From Janthinobacterium sp. (lineage in GTDB: Bacteria > Pseudomonadota > Gammaproteobacteria > Burkholderiales > Burkholderiaceae_D): DNA of 14,363 nt. The first letter of the stretch is position 1; each line of letters begins with the position of its first letter. Location: contig DMYQ01000126.1 of the NCBI GenBank assembly GCA_003482555.1, forward strand, positions 2,524 through 16,886. The letters are read 5' to 3'. Positions 6,934 to 13,399 of the stretch are shown in pieces. The translations under genes were made by a program, and so were the position numbers. Below the pieces are notes generated by a model that saw only the letters and a list, made by a program, of their open reading frames with translations, searched no databases and was not told the origin of the DNA.

Positions 6934-7538
6934 TGCGAGCTTGCGGCGACGGCCTCCAGACTGGCCAGGCCGGCCTCAAAATCCTTGCCTATCATATTAT
7001 CCATGCTGACGAAGACGCTCATCAGCTTTGACAGGTAGGGGCTGGGGCCGTGCATCAGCCAGACCACCTTGGTGCTCGTGCCCCGCGGCTCGAACGTGAA
7101 CTCGGTGATGTTGTGGCCTTTGAAGGGATGCAGGAAGTCGAGCTGGATATCGATGACGTACGGCGCGATGACGAACGGCGCAAAGACGAGCGGCGCGCCG
7201 ACGGCTGGCGCGCCGACGACCGGCGTTTGCGCCGACGGCAGGCTGGCGGCCGTGATTTCCATGCGTCCGGCGCCCACCTTGTCGTTACCGCTCCAGGCAT
7301 AGATGGCGCCCTTGCCGCTGGCCGCGCCGCTGAAAGTGCTTTGCATGGCTGGATCGAGCTTTTCCCATGGTGACCAGGCGCGCCACTGGTGGAAGTCGCT
7401 GACCAGGGTGGCGATCTTCTCGGGCGATGCCTTGATCGTCGTCTCGCGCTGGACACGGAAGGCATCCGGCTTGGTGGCGGCGAAAGCGAGGATCAGCGCG
7501 GCCACCACGACGACGAGGGTGGCAAATTTCTTGATCAT
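6930..7538 (-). CDS. SRPBCC-fold protein with N-terminal membrane anchor
   Basis: This 202-residue protein has an N-terminal hydrophobic segment (FATLVVVVAALILAFAAT, 5-22) followed by an SRPBCC (START/polyketide-cyclase-like) domain: FRVQRETTIKASPEKI near 27-42, WRAWSPWEK near 52-60, KGAIYAW near 76-82 and HPFKGHN near 137-143. The fold forms a pocket for hydrophobic ligands, but the ligand here is unknown. Start ATG 7538 is preferred over the longer frame because GGAGA precedes it closely and the hydrophobic segment follows at once. Residues 104-128 are five tandem pentapeptides of the form xAPxV (first unit QTPVV), encoded by a 15-bp minisatellite, in a spot where relatives normally have a short loop and strand. 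It converges on phcQ with overlapping stops. Confidence 0.85.
   Translation of the reverse strand: MIKKFATLVVVVAALILAFAATKPDAFRVQRETTIKASPEKIATLVSDFHQWRAWSPWEKLDPAMQSTFSGAASGKGAIYAWSGNDKVGAGRMEITAASLPSAQTPVVGAPAVGAPLVFAPFVIAPYVIDIQLDFLHPFKGHNITEFTFEPRGTSTKVVWLMHGPSPYLSKLMSVFVSMDNMIGKDFEAGLASLEAVAASSH
7155..7229. repeat. Minisatellite, five 15-bp units, inside the SRPBCC gene
   Basis: Five head-to-tail units occupy 7155-7169, 7170-7184, 7185-7199, 7200-7214 and 7215-7229. On the plus strand they follow the pattern GACGNNCGGCGCGNN with minor drift; for example GACGAGCGGCGCGCC and GACGGCTGGCGCGCC. Because the unit is a multiple of three, copy-number changes add or remove five residues without breaking the frame. 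The translated repeat is valine- and proline-rich. Confidence 0.85.
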
Positions 7539-7711
7539 GTTCTCTCCGGAATGACAGTCGGTGGCGCGACCGGCGCCGGACGCATATCTCCATGCCAGCA
7601 AGATTTGACAGCAAGCCACTTCCCCGGTTCCCCGTCGTGTGGACAGGACGGCCAGCGCGCGGGCCGGGCGCGGCGACTCTCCCTAGGGGCTGTTGAAAAT
7701 GGCCGCCAGCC

Positions 7712-7719
7712 TATAGAAT
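7712..7719 (+). promoter_or_regulatory. Candidate -10 element for the nuclease gene
   Basis: TATAGAAT lies 36 bases before the nuclease start in the 217-bp gap between divergent genes. A TTGAAA at 7693-7698 is too close (13-15 bp) to be an ideal -35. Arms GGCTG (7688-7692) and CAGCC (7707-7711) flank the -35 area and could form an operator or hairpin. Support is modest. Confidence 0.35.
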
Positions 7720-7755
7720 GCTGCGCTTGAGCTCGCTTCCCTTTCGGATAAATAT

Positions 7756-8529
7756 ATGATGCAACAATCGATCGCCGGCTTTGTCCTGGCGTGCGGCCTG
7801 CTGGCCGCCAACCTGGCTGGCGCCGGCGGCTGTCCGGCCCATTACGTCGACGGCCGTTTGCCGGAAATCCGCAACCAAAAGCTGGGCGCCGCCACGCACG
7901 AACTGTGCTACGGCGTGTTCGGCGTCATGCACTCGGGCATCACGCGCACGCCGCTGTGGTCGGCCGAACACTTGACCGCCGACAACCTGGCCTCGGCCCG
8001 CACCCTGTCGCGTGAAAACAGCTTCCATGCCGAGCAGGAATTGCCGGCCGACCAGCGCGCCGAGCTGGCCGACTATGCGCGCAGCGGCTTTGACCGCGGC
8101 CACATGTCGCCCAACGGCGACATGCCGGATCGGCAGAGCCAGCACGACAGCTTCACCCTGGCCAATATGGTGCCGCAAAACGGCGATAACAACCGCCACA
8201 TCTGGGCCGGCATCGAAGGGGCGGTGCGCAAGCTGGCGAAAAAAGAGGGCGACCTGTATGTCATCACCGGGCCGGCCTTCGTCGGCGGCAATCTGCAAAA
8301 AATCGGCAATGTGCTGGTGCCCAGCCACATCTATAAAGTCGTCTACAGTCCGCGGCAAAAGGCGGGCGCCGCCTACTACATCGAAAACAAGGCCACCGAC
8401 GACTACCAGATGCTCAGCATCGCGCAATTGGAAAGCACCATCGGCATCGATCTGTTACCGTCGCTGACGACGCGGCAAAAAGAAGTCATGCTGCGCCTGC
8501 CGTCTGTACGCGCCGGCAAATCCAGATAA
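7756..8529 (+). CDS. Secreted DNA/RNA non-specific endonuclease (Serratia NucA type)
   Basis: This 257-residue protein is a predicted exported beta-beta-alpha-metal nuclease that cuts DNA and RNA without sequence preference. Residues 1-23 form a signal peptide (IAGFVLACGLLAANLAGAGG), and C26 just after it raises the possibility of a lipoprotein, although the residues before it (AGG) are only a loose lipobox. The catalytic motif DRGHM is at 113-117, with His116 as general base. N146 and E154 in NNRHIWAGIE match the metal-binding asparagine and the glutamate of Serratia nuclease, and TLANMVPQN at 134-142 is the conserved block between them. Two consecutive ATGs (7756 and 7759) could serve as the start; the ribosome site is weak. 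Possible roles are nutrient scavenging, biofilm DNA turnover or attack on competitors. No immunity gene is evident beside it, as expected for an exported enzyme. Confidence 0.92.
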   Translation: MMQQSIAGFVLACGLLAANLAGAGGCPAHYVDGRLPEIRNQKLGAATHELCYGVFGVMHSGITRTPLWSAEHLTADNLASARTLSRENSFHAEQELPADQRAELADYARSGFDRGHMSPNGDMPDRQSQHDSFTLANMVPQNGDNNRHIWAGIEGAVRKLAKKEGDLYVITGPAFVGGNLQKIGNVLVPSHIYKVVYSPRQKAGAAYYIENKATDDYQMLSIAQLESTIGIDLLPSLTTRQKEVMLRLPSVRAGKSR

Positions 8530-8540
8530 TTTGGCTAGTC

Positions 8541-8568
8541 TTGTCGGTTTGCGCTTCAAAACCGACAA
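8541..8568. other. Stem-loop after the nuclease gene
   Basis: TTGTCGGTTT (8541-8550) pairs perfectly over ten bases with AAACCGACAA (8559-8568), leaving an eight-base loop. It begins 11 bases after the nuclease stop, so it may protect or end that transcript. No run of T follows on either strand, so it is not a standard intrinsic terminator. Confidence 0.5.
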
Positions 8569-8593
8569 TGCGAGACCCGACCCCACGGTTTTA

Positions 8594-8649
8594 GAGGAGT
8601 GCTAAATGAGGAGTGCTAAATGAGGAGTGATACATGAGGAGTGATACAT
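8594..8649 (+). repeat. Four 14-bp tandem repeats, each with Shine-Dalgarno and ATG
   Basis: Two copies of GAGGAGTGCTAAAT (8594-8607, 8608-8621) are followed by two copies of GAGGAGTGATACAT (8622-8635, 8636-8649). Each GAGGAG stands six bases before an ATG completed by the first base of the next unit. The first three ATGs (8606, 8620, 8634) open five-codon ORFs MRSAK, MRSDT and MRSDT, and each TGA overlaps the following ATG as ATGA. The fourth ATG (8648) starts the 84-residue gene. The two sequence types indicate separate duplication events. Confidence 0.93.
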
Positions 8650-8902
8650 GAGTGCGCATAAATTCCTTCCGTTCGCCAATGAGAGCGATGTCTTGCATAT
8701 TGGCGCTTTGATGATCGAGAATCGGGTCGATCGCATCACCATCAGCGGCGACGTGGATGTGACCGTCGACCAAACCGGGCTGGCTCGCGCCAGGCAGTTG
8801 CAGCAGTTGCTTGCCGATGTGGTGGCGCAGCTGGAATCGCGCGATTTGCCCAAGGAGCTGCCGCCGCCCGCCGTGCAAACGGTCGCCAATCCTTTCGAGT
8901 GA
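8648..8902 (+). CDS. Small hypothetical protein (84 residues)
   Basis: I cannot assign a function. The product is small, acidic and cytoplasmic, with no signal peptide or membrane segment. Residues 15-40 look like two or three beta strands (VLHIGALMIENRVDRITISGDVDV is rich in alternating hydrophobics), followed by a helix at 43-66 (GLARARQLQQLLADVVAQLE) and a proline-rich tail ending in NPFE. The composition looks protein-like rather than chance, and small proteins of this layout occur in Burkholderiales, which is recollection rather than a search result. The start ATG 8648 has an ideal ribosome site, GAGGAG six bases upstream, but sits at the end of a chain of three overlapping minicistrons that may control its translation. 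It converges on the VOC gene with 29 bases between stops. Confidence 0.75.
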   Translation: MSAHKFLPFANESDVLHIGALMIENRVDRITISGDVDVTVDQTGLARARQLQQLLADVVAQLESRDLPKELPPPAVQTVANPFE

Positions 8903-8912
8903 AGCGGGCGTC

Positions 8913-8932
8913 GGCCCGGCGCCGGCCGGGTC
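8913..8932. terminator. GC-rich hairpin between convergent genes
   Basis: GGCCCGG (8913-8919) pairs with CCGGGTC (8926-8932), seven pairs including one G-U, with a six-base loop. It fills the gap between two convergent genes and could stop transcription from both sides, but no T-run follows in either direction, so efficiency is uncertain. Confidence 0.4.
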
Positions 8933-9585
8933 TAGGGCGGGACGGGGCCGCCCAGTCGGCGCGGGCCGTCGGGCGTCTGTATATGCGCGAGCAAGTGGGG
9001 CGCCTGGCCCGCCGCAGCGGGCAGGACGCGCACCGGACCTTGAAAGCCGATGCGGGCCAGCATGGCGCGCACTTGCTCGGCGTCGTCGTGGATAATTTCC
9101 AGGCCGAGCAGGGTGCAGCCGGAGTCCGCCATGCCGGCCGCCGGATGGGGCGTCGTTTGCCATTCGATCAAGAGAGGCGCCGCGCCGCCTAGCGGCAGGC
9201 CGCCATCGCCGGGAATCGTGATCAACCAGCGCAGGGCCGCGCGCGCCATCGGCTCGATGTCGCCAAGCGCGAGCGCCGACGCCGCGACGGCGGCAGCGAT
9301 ATCGTCCGTGCGCGCCACCCAGGCCGCCAGTCGCGGCGGGCCCGCCGATTCGGCCGCGTCGAGCCGGAACCAGCGCGGCCGCTGCGGCGCCGGCGCGGCG
9401 GGGTCGACCGCTATCACTTCCAGATACAGTTTTTCGCCCAGTTTGAGCAGGCAATTGTGCGTGCCCATGCGCGCGTGGCGGCCGCCCGCTTGCGGGACCA
9501 CGCCCAGCGCGCGGTGCACGTAGTCGATGCCGCTCTCCAGGGAGGCGGCCGGGATGGTGATGTGGTCGAGGCGGGATACCGGCAT
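8932..9585 (-). CDS. VOC-family (glyoxalase-like) protein
   Basis: This 217-residue protein belongs to the vicinal-oxygen-chelate superfamily, probably the glyoxalase-like type found as single-chain hypothetical proteins. The opening RLDHITIPAASLESGIDY is typical, with His8 at the usual first metal position and E56 in YLEVIAVDP at the second. A second half (about 110-205) repeats the fold in weaker form, with LGLEIIHDDAEQVRAML. The metal, substrate and reaction are unknown; members include dioxygenases, isomerases and resistance proteins. The start ATG 9585 is six bases after the stop of the transposase-like ORF, and no strong ribosome site is seen, so translation probably depends on the upstream ORF. 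An out-of-frame ATG overlaps that stop (TAATG). Confidence 0.8.
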   Translation of the reverse strand: MPVSRLDHITIPAASLESGIDYVHRALGVVPQAGGRHARMGTHNCLLKLGEKLYLEVIAVDPAAPAPQRPRWFRLDAAESAGPPRLAAWVARTDDIAAAVAASALALGDIEPMARAALRWLITIPGDGGLPLGGAAPLLIEWQTTPHPAAGMADSGCTLLGLEIIHDDAEQVRAMLARIGFQGPVRVLPAAAGQAPHLLAHIQTPDGPRRLGGPVPP

Positions 9586-9591
9586 GCGCCA

Positions 9592-10290
9592 TTATGCCCG
9601 CCTTGGCGCGCCCCCGTCGCCGGCGGTGCGCGTGGCCTGGTCGCGCTCCCGGGCGCGTGCGTCGAGCTTGCGCTTGGCCTCGTCGAGCGCCAGCAGGCGC
9701 TCTTGGTGGCGCGCCATTTCCCGGCTGGCGTCGGCGCGCTCGGCCAGGTCCCTGGCGTCGTCCGCTTCGGCCAGGGCCAGCAATTGCCGCACTTCTTGCA
9801 GCAATTGCCGCTCCATCCTGAGCGTGCTGTCGGCGGCGGGCGGGCGCCGACGGCCGCCCTTGATCCTGTCGTCGGCGACGCCGAGATTGCCGAGCCTGAG
9901 CATGCCCATTTCCCGCGCCAGCATCAGCACGTCGACGAACAGGCGTTCCAGTTGCGCGCCGTATTGGCGCCGGAAGCCGCTCAGGGTGTCTTGATACGGA
10001 TGGGTGTTTGCCGCGATGTAGCGGAAGGCGACGGAAGCGTAACTGGCGCATTCGATCTTGCGGCTGGCCGTGACGCCGGTGGCGTAGCCATAGATGAGCA
10101 AACTGAGTAATACCGCCGGATGGTGGGCCGCCGAACCGCGGGTGCCGTATTGGCGCGGCAGTTCGCCCAAGTCGAGGCGGTCGACGGCATCGACGATGAA
10201 GCGGGCCAGGTGGTTGTCGGGCAGGCCGTGCCGGGCCGACGGCGGTGCAAGATAGTCGGCCTGGCGGTCGGCGGTGGTAAATTCGCGCAT
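9592..10290 (-). pseudogene. Truncated transposase-like ORF (IS1182/IS5-type N-terminal half)
   Basis: This intact 232-codon ORF encodes only the N-terminal part of a DDE transposase. Residues about 25-120 match the InsH/DUF772-type domain: FIVDAVDRLDLGELPRQYG, then HHPAVLLSLLIYGYATGVTASRKIE and FRYIAANTHPYQDTLSGFRR. At about 130, GVADDRIKG stands where full-length relatives have the first catalytic Asp segment (VxLDGTKI). A charged coiled-coil tail (about 145-215) follows, and the protein then ends before the region that would supply the other catalytic residues. No matching 3' part or terminal inverted repeats are visible. Start ATG 10290 has GAGGA five bases upstream. The clean frame, good ribosome site and 6-bp spacing to the VOC gene fit either a recent remnant or a domesticated DNA-binding protein. 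I call it a pseudogene because the catalytic half is missing. Confidence 0.65.
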
Positions 10291-10346
10291 AAGGTCCTCT
10301 TTGTCCGGTGGCGCTTGCTGTTCCGGGCGGGGCGGCGCCGGCCGTG

Positions 10347-11336
10347 CTAGATGGTATCGGTATCGGGCAGGCTGATGCGGTTGCGCCCCATGTGCTTGGC
10401 GCGGTACAGGGCGGCGTCCGCCGTCGCCACCAGTTGGCTCGACTCCGACACGCCCGAGGGCAGGGCGGTGGCCGCCCCGATGCTGACGGTGACGTATTGG
10501 TGGGCATTCCTTTGTTTGGGCAGGTGTAACTGTTCGACGCGGCTGCGAATGCGCTCGGCAACGATGGCGGCCCCCTTCAGGGATTGATTCGGCAAGATCA
10601 CGGCGAATTCCTCGCCGCCGTAGCGGGCCACCAGATCGTTGGCACGCATTTCGCTGGCGACGGCGCCGGCCACCCGCTGCAGGCATTCGTCGCCGCCCAG
10701 GTGGCCGTAGGCGTCGTTGTATTCCTTGAAATGGTCGACGTCGACCATCAGCAGCGACAGGGCTTGCTGCTGGCGCAGCGCGCGCTGCCATTCGGCGTGC
10801 AGGGTGTCGTCGAAGCAGCGCCGGTTCGCCAGCCCGGTCAAGCCGTCGCGCGTGGCCAGTTGCTGCAGCGCGATTTGCGCCTTCTTTTCATCCGTCATGT
10901 CGCGCAGGGTTTCAACGACGGCGATCATCTGGCCGTCGTTGCCGTAGATCGGACTGGCATCCACGGCCAGGTAGCGGCGCCGCCCCACGCGCGGCATGTC
11001 GCACCAGTTTTCCGCGCACAAGTTGTTACCCGCTTCGCCGCGCGGGTTTTGCTGGTGGTAGAGGGCGTGGATTTCTTCGGTGCGGCCCTGGATCACCAGG
11101 TCGGCCAGGGTCGGGCGCGATTCGCTGTAAAAACTGCGCCAGTGGTCGGACGTGCCCAGCACTTCATAGGCGGACACGCCCGTCAGGCGCTCGCAGGCGC
11201 GGTTCCAGATCATGACCTTGCCACAGACATCGAGCACGAAGGTGGGAATGACCAGCAATTCCATCATCTTGACGGCGAAGCCATGCTCGGCCGGTGGCGA
11301 CTCCATCAGATGCTCGATTTTTTCAATGCTTGTCAT
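10347..11336 (-). CDS. PAS-GGDEF diguanylate cyclase
   Basis: This 329-residue protein is a predicted soluble enzyme that makes cyclic di-GMP from two GTP. A PAS domain spans about 20-150 (IPTFVLDVCGKVMIWNRACERLTGVSAYEVLG, with the core at 30-61, closing with VVETLRDMTDEKK). The GGDEF domain spans about 160-325, with the start DGLTGLANRR, substrate block VDVDHFKEYND, active site RYGGEEF (238-244) and an intact I-site RxxD (R231-D234). No membrane segment is present, so the input is cytoplasmic. ATG 11336 is preferred to the 14-residue-longer frame because AAGGA precedes it and MTSIEKIEHLM looks like a natural N-terminus. The transposase-like ORF begins 56 bases downstream on the same strand, so the three minus-strand genes may be co-transcribed. 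Confidence 0.93.
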   Translation of the reverse strand: MTSIEKIEHLMESPPAEHGFAVKMMELLVIPTFVLDVCGKVMIWNRACERLTGVSAYEVLGTSDHWRSFYSESRPTLADLVIQGRTEEIHALYHQQNPRGEAGNNLCAENWCDMPRVGRRRYLAVDASPIYGNDGQMIAVVETLRDMTDEKKAQIALQQLATRDGLTGLANRRCFDDTLHAEWQRALRQQQALSLLMVDVDHFKEYNDAYGHLGGDECLQRVAGAVASEMRANDLVARYGGEEFAVILPNQSLKGAAIVAERIRSRVEQLHLPKQRNAHQYVTVSIGAATALPSGVSESSQLVATADAALYRAKHMGRNRISLPDTDTI

Positions 11337-11408
11337 GAGCCGGTCCTTATAAGTGGTTTTGCGACGCCAGCCGGGCACGCTGCTGCCATTCAGTGACTTG
11401 TTGAAAAT

Positions 11409-11422
11409 GGTAAATAATTACC
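11409..11422. promoter_or_regulatory. Short inverted repeat upstream of the diguanylate cyclase
   Basis: GGTAA-ATAA-TTACC lies 73 bases upstream of the cyclase start in an A+T-rich patch (11400-11450) that is the likely promoter zone. Five-base arms are short; this could be an operator half-site pair or chance. Confidence 0.25.
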
Positions 11423-11514
11423 TAAGACAAGTTTTTATTTTGCTACCGGACGGCTCGGGCCCGCTTGATACAGCACAAAATCGGTGGCGATTAGCGCGCC
11501 CCTCACGTCTTGCG

Positions 11515-12438
11515 TCAAGCGGCCGCCAGCGGCAAGGATAGCGACAGGGCGGTGCCGTGGCCGGGGCTGCTGTCGATCTGCAACTGGCCGCCCGCCTGGG
11601 CGACCCGCTCTTGAATGCCGCGCAAACCACAGCCGCCAGGCCGCGTGCCCGCCATGCCGACGCCATTGTCGCGCACCGTCATGGTCAGCCTGGCGGCGTC
11701 GCGACGCAGGGCGATTTTCACTTCCGTGGCCTTGGCGTGACGGGCGATATTCGACAGCGATTCTTGCAAGATACGGAAAACAATCGTGTCGAGCTCGCCC
11801 CGTGTGCCCCCGTCGAAGGCGTCCTGGCCCGCCTCGAGTTCGTAGTGGATGCCGTTCAAGCGCCCGAATTCGCTGAGTTGCCACTCGATCGCCGTTTGCA
11901 GTCCGCCCGCCAAGGCTTCGGGGCGCAAGTCGTGGATGATGGAGCGCAGGGAATGGATGCTCAAGTCGATGTGCTGGGCGAGCAAGTCCAGGCGTCGCCG
12001 CAAGGCGGTCTGGGCCGGTTCGGCGCCGGATTGCAGCATGCAAATGTCGAGCTTCAAGGCCAAGAGGTTCTGGCCCAGGTCGTCGTGGATGTCGCGCCCG
12101 ATGCGGCGCCGCTCGCTTTCCTTGACGCCTTCCTGCAGGGCGACCAGCTTGCACAGGCTGGCGTGCGTGACGAGCAGGGCTTGTTCGGCGCTGGCGCGCA
12201 GCGCCGCTTCGCCGGCCAGCGCACGGCGCGTTTCGGCCAGTTGGCCGCTCAGTTGCCAGCCGCGCCAGAGCGGCAAGGCCAGCAGGGCGAACAGGGCCGC
12301 CGCCCAGACGAGGGCATGTTCGCGCGGCGCGGGCGGCCAGGCGCCGCCGCCTTCCCCGGCGCGCCCGGCCCGGCATTGCATGGCCAGGGCGCAGCCCAGG
12401 AAAATGAGAATGATAAAACGATGCGCAACTTGCTTCAT
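11515..12438 (-). CDS. NarL/UhpB-type sensor histidine kinase, orphan
   Basis: This 307-residue inner-membrane kinase belongs to the HisKA_3 (HPK7) class, which normally partners a LuxR/NarL-type response regulator. Two hydrophobic segments, FIILIFLGCALAM (8-20) and ALVWAAALFALLALPLW (42-58), flank a loop of only about 20 residues, too small for a sensor domain. A helical linker leads to the H-box ERRRIGRDIHDDLGQNL with His118. The typical HPLRPE-like block is present as IHDLRPEAL, followed by the N-box ILQESLSNIARHA, G1 VRDNGVGM and G2 GGCGLRGIQERV, so all catalytic parts are intact. ATG 12438 is chosen because AAGGA lies four to five bases before it; upstream ATGs at 12480 and 12453 lack such a site. 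No regulator gene is adjacent. The input may be sensed within the membrane or come from a partner protein. Confidence 0.88.
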   Translation of the reverse strand: MKQVAHRFIILIFLGCALAMQCRAGRAGEGGGAWPPAPREHALVWAAALFALLALPLWRGWQLSGQLAETRRALAGEAALRASAEQALLVTHASLCKLVALQEGVKESERRRIGRDIHDDLGQNLLALKLDICMLQSGAEPAQTALRRRLDLLAQHIDLSIHSLRSIIHDLRPEALAGGLQTAIEWQLSEFGRLNGIHYELEAGQDAFDGGTRGELDTIVFRILQESLSNIARHAKATEVKIALRRDAARLTMTVRDNGVGMAGTRPGGCGLRGIQERVAQAGGQLQIDSSPGHGTALSLSLPLAAA

Positions 12439-12619
12439 ATCGTCCTTGATCATTTTTTGGGAGGGGACGCGGAGGGACACTGGGCTTTTGCTTCACTGAA
12501 AATACCGCAGGCCCGCATTTCGGCATTGTTAAATCGCAAACATTCCTCAAGTTAATTCGGAATCGCCCCTGCCATCACCAAAAAAAAGACGCTTTTCCGC
12601 CATGGGGCCCGGCGCCGCA

Positions 12620-12625
12620 TATAAT
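12620..12625 (+). promoter_or_regulatory. -10 element of the queE-queD-tadA promoter
   Basis: A perfect TATAAT stands 132 bases before the queE start. The -35 is poorly defined (TTTTCC or CCGCCA region, 12594-12602); the A-run just upstream may act as an UP-like element. Transcription would begin near 12632, at the foot of the leader hairpin. Confidence 0.6.
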
Positions 12626-12629
12626 AGAG

Positions 12630-12665
12630 GGTTGTCAAACGGACTTTGCCGTCCGCTTCGCAACC
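12630..12665 (+). promoter_or_regulatory. Two-stem leader hairpin upstream of queE
   Basis: GGTTG (12630-12634) pairs with CAACC (12661-12665), and CGGAC (12640-12644) pairs with GTCCG (12651-12655), giving two stacked stems separated by a symmetrical 5/5 internal loop and capped by six bases. It would sit at the extreme 5' end of the message. It does not contain the A-rich tail and loop bases of the known preQ1-I riboswitch. A regulatory or stabilising role is inferred only. Confidence 0.45.
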
Positions 12666-12761
12666 ATGTGTCATGCGCGCGCCGTGTTCGCAGCATCGGC
12701 GCGCCAGGCCCGGCCCGTCCGCGCCGGGCGCCGCGCACCCCGCTTTGAGGAAATACAGTGA
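12666..12761 (+). CDS. Possible 31-residue leader ORF overlapping the queE start
   Basis: ATG 12666 opens 31 codons (MCHARAVFAASARQ at the start, PRFEEIQ at the end) whose TGA overlaps the queE GTG as GTGA. That arrangement is typical of translational coupling. However, no ribosome site precedes the ATG, the peptide is arginine- and alanine-rich like any frame through GC-rich DNA, and long chance frames are common here. It is listed as a weak candidate. Confidence 0.2.
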   Translation: MCHARAVFAASARQARPVRAGRRAPRFEEIQ

Positions 12762-13393
12762 CTTACAGCATTAAAGAAATCTTTTACACCTTGCAGGGCG
12801 AGGGCGCCCACGCGGGTCGTCCGGCCGTGTTTTGCCGTTTTTCCGGCTGCAACCTGTGGAGTGGACGCGAAAGCGACCGCGCCAGCGCCGTGTGCGGCTT
12901 TTGCGACACGGATTTTGTCGGCACGGACGGCGAGCGGGGCGGCAAGTTCAGCGCCGCCGCCGATCTGGCCGGCGTGATCGACAGCCTGTGGCCGGCCAGT
13001 TATCCGGCCAGCAAATACGTCGTCTTCACGGGCGGCGAACCGCTGCTGCAACTGGACGCGGCCCTGATCGACGCCATGCACGCGGCCGGATTTGAAATCG
13101 CCATCGAAACCAATGGCACCCTGGCGGTGCCGCCCGGGGTCGACTGGATTTGCGTCAGCCCGAAGATGGGTTCCAAGCTGGTGGTTCGCAAGGGCAATGA
13201 AATCAAGGTCGTGATCCCGCAGACGGGGCAAGACCTGGCCGCCTACGAAGGCTTGGAGTTCGATAATTTCTTCGTGCAGGCGATGGATGGCCCGCTGGCC
13301 GAGCACAACACGCGGCTGGCGATCGAGACTTGCAAACGCATGCCGAAGTGGAAGCTGAGCCTGCAAACCCATAAACTCTTACAGATACCATAA
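12758..13393 (+). CDS. queE: 7-carboxy-7-deazaguanine synthase QueE
   Basis: QueE is a radical-SAM enzyme that contracts the ring of 6-carboxy-5,6,7,8-tetrahydropterin to 7-carboxy-7-deazaguanine, the third step toward queuosine in tRNA. The 211-residue protein begins SIKEIFYTLQGEGAHAG, the substrate-binding N-terminus of the family. The iron-sulfur cysteines are C31, C46 and C49, a CX14CX2C spacing instead of the usual CX3CX2C, as known for the Burkholderia-type QueE. FTGGEPLLQ at about 90-98 is the SAM-binding GGE motif, and ETNGT at about 117-121 and SPK follow. Start GTG 12758 has GAGG seven bases upstream. queD follows after six bases, so both consecutive pathway enzymes are made together. 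Confidence 0.96.
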   Translation: MTYSIKEIFYTLQGEGAHAGRPAVFCRFSGCNLWSGRESDRASAVCGFCDTDFVGTDGERGGKFSAAADLAGVIDSLWPASYPASKYVVFTGGEPLLQLDAALIDAMHAAGFEIAIETNGTLAVPPGVDWICVSPKMGSKLVVRKGNEIKVVIPQTGQDLAAYEGLEFDNFFVQAMDGPLAEHNTRLAIETCKRMPKWKLSLQTHKLLQIP

Positions 13394-13399
13394 GTACCC

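Larger units (their letters stand above)
12439..12757. other. Intergenic region between divergent kinase gene and queE
   Basis: This 319-bp gap must hold promoters for both directions. The half next to the kinase gene (about 12490-12580) is A+T-rich and includes an eight-base A-run at 12580-12588, just upstream of a TATAAT at 12620-12625. From about 12670 to 12745 it is extremely GC-rich. I see no convincing gene apart from a possible 31-codon leader ORF described separately. Confidence 0.6.

Noticed and set aside
8541..8568. Stem-loop as an intrinsic terminator of the nuclease gene
   Set aside because: The stem is perfect but no T-run follows on either strand, so it is kept only as an unassigned hairpin.
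8594..8649. Repeat array as a possible CRISPR
   Set aside because: The 14-bp units are directly adjacent with no spacers and no cas genes are nearby.
8591..10561. Minus-strand ORF of 656 codons
   Set aside because: It runs out of frame through the cyclase, transposase-like and VOC genes and its translation is low-complexity Arg/Pro/Ala sequence.
7691..11410. Shared 12-mer TGTTGAAAATGG at 7691 and 11399 as ends of a mobile element
   Set aside because: Both copies are in the same orientation, similarity stops at 12 bases, and no target-site duplication or inverted partner is visible.
12626..12670. Start of queE leader (AGAGGGTTG) as a preQ1-I riboswitch
   Set aside because: The required A-rich 3' tail and loop sequence of that class are absent; only the opening bases look similar.
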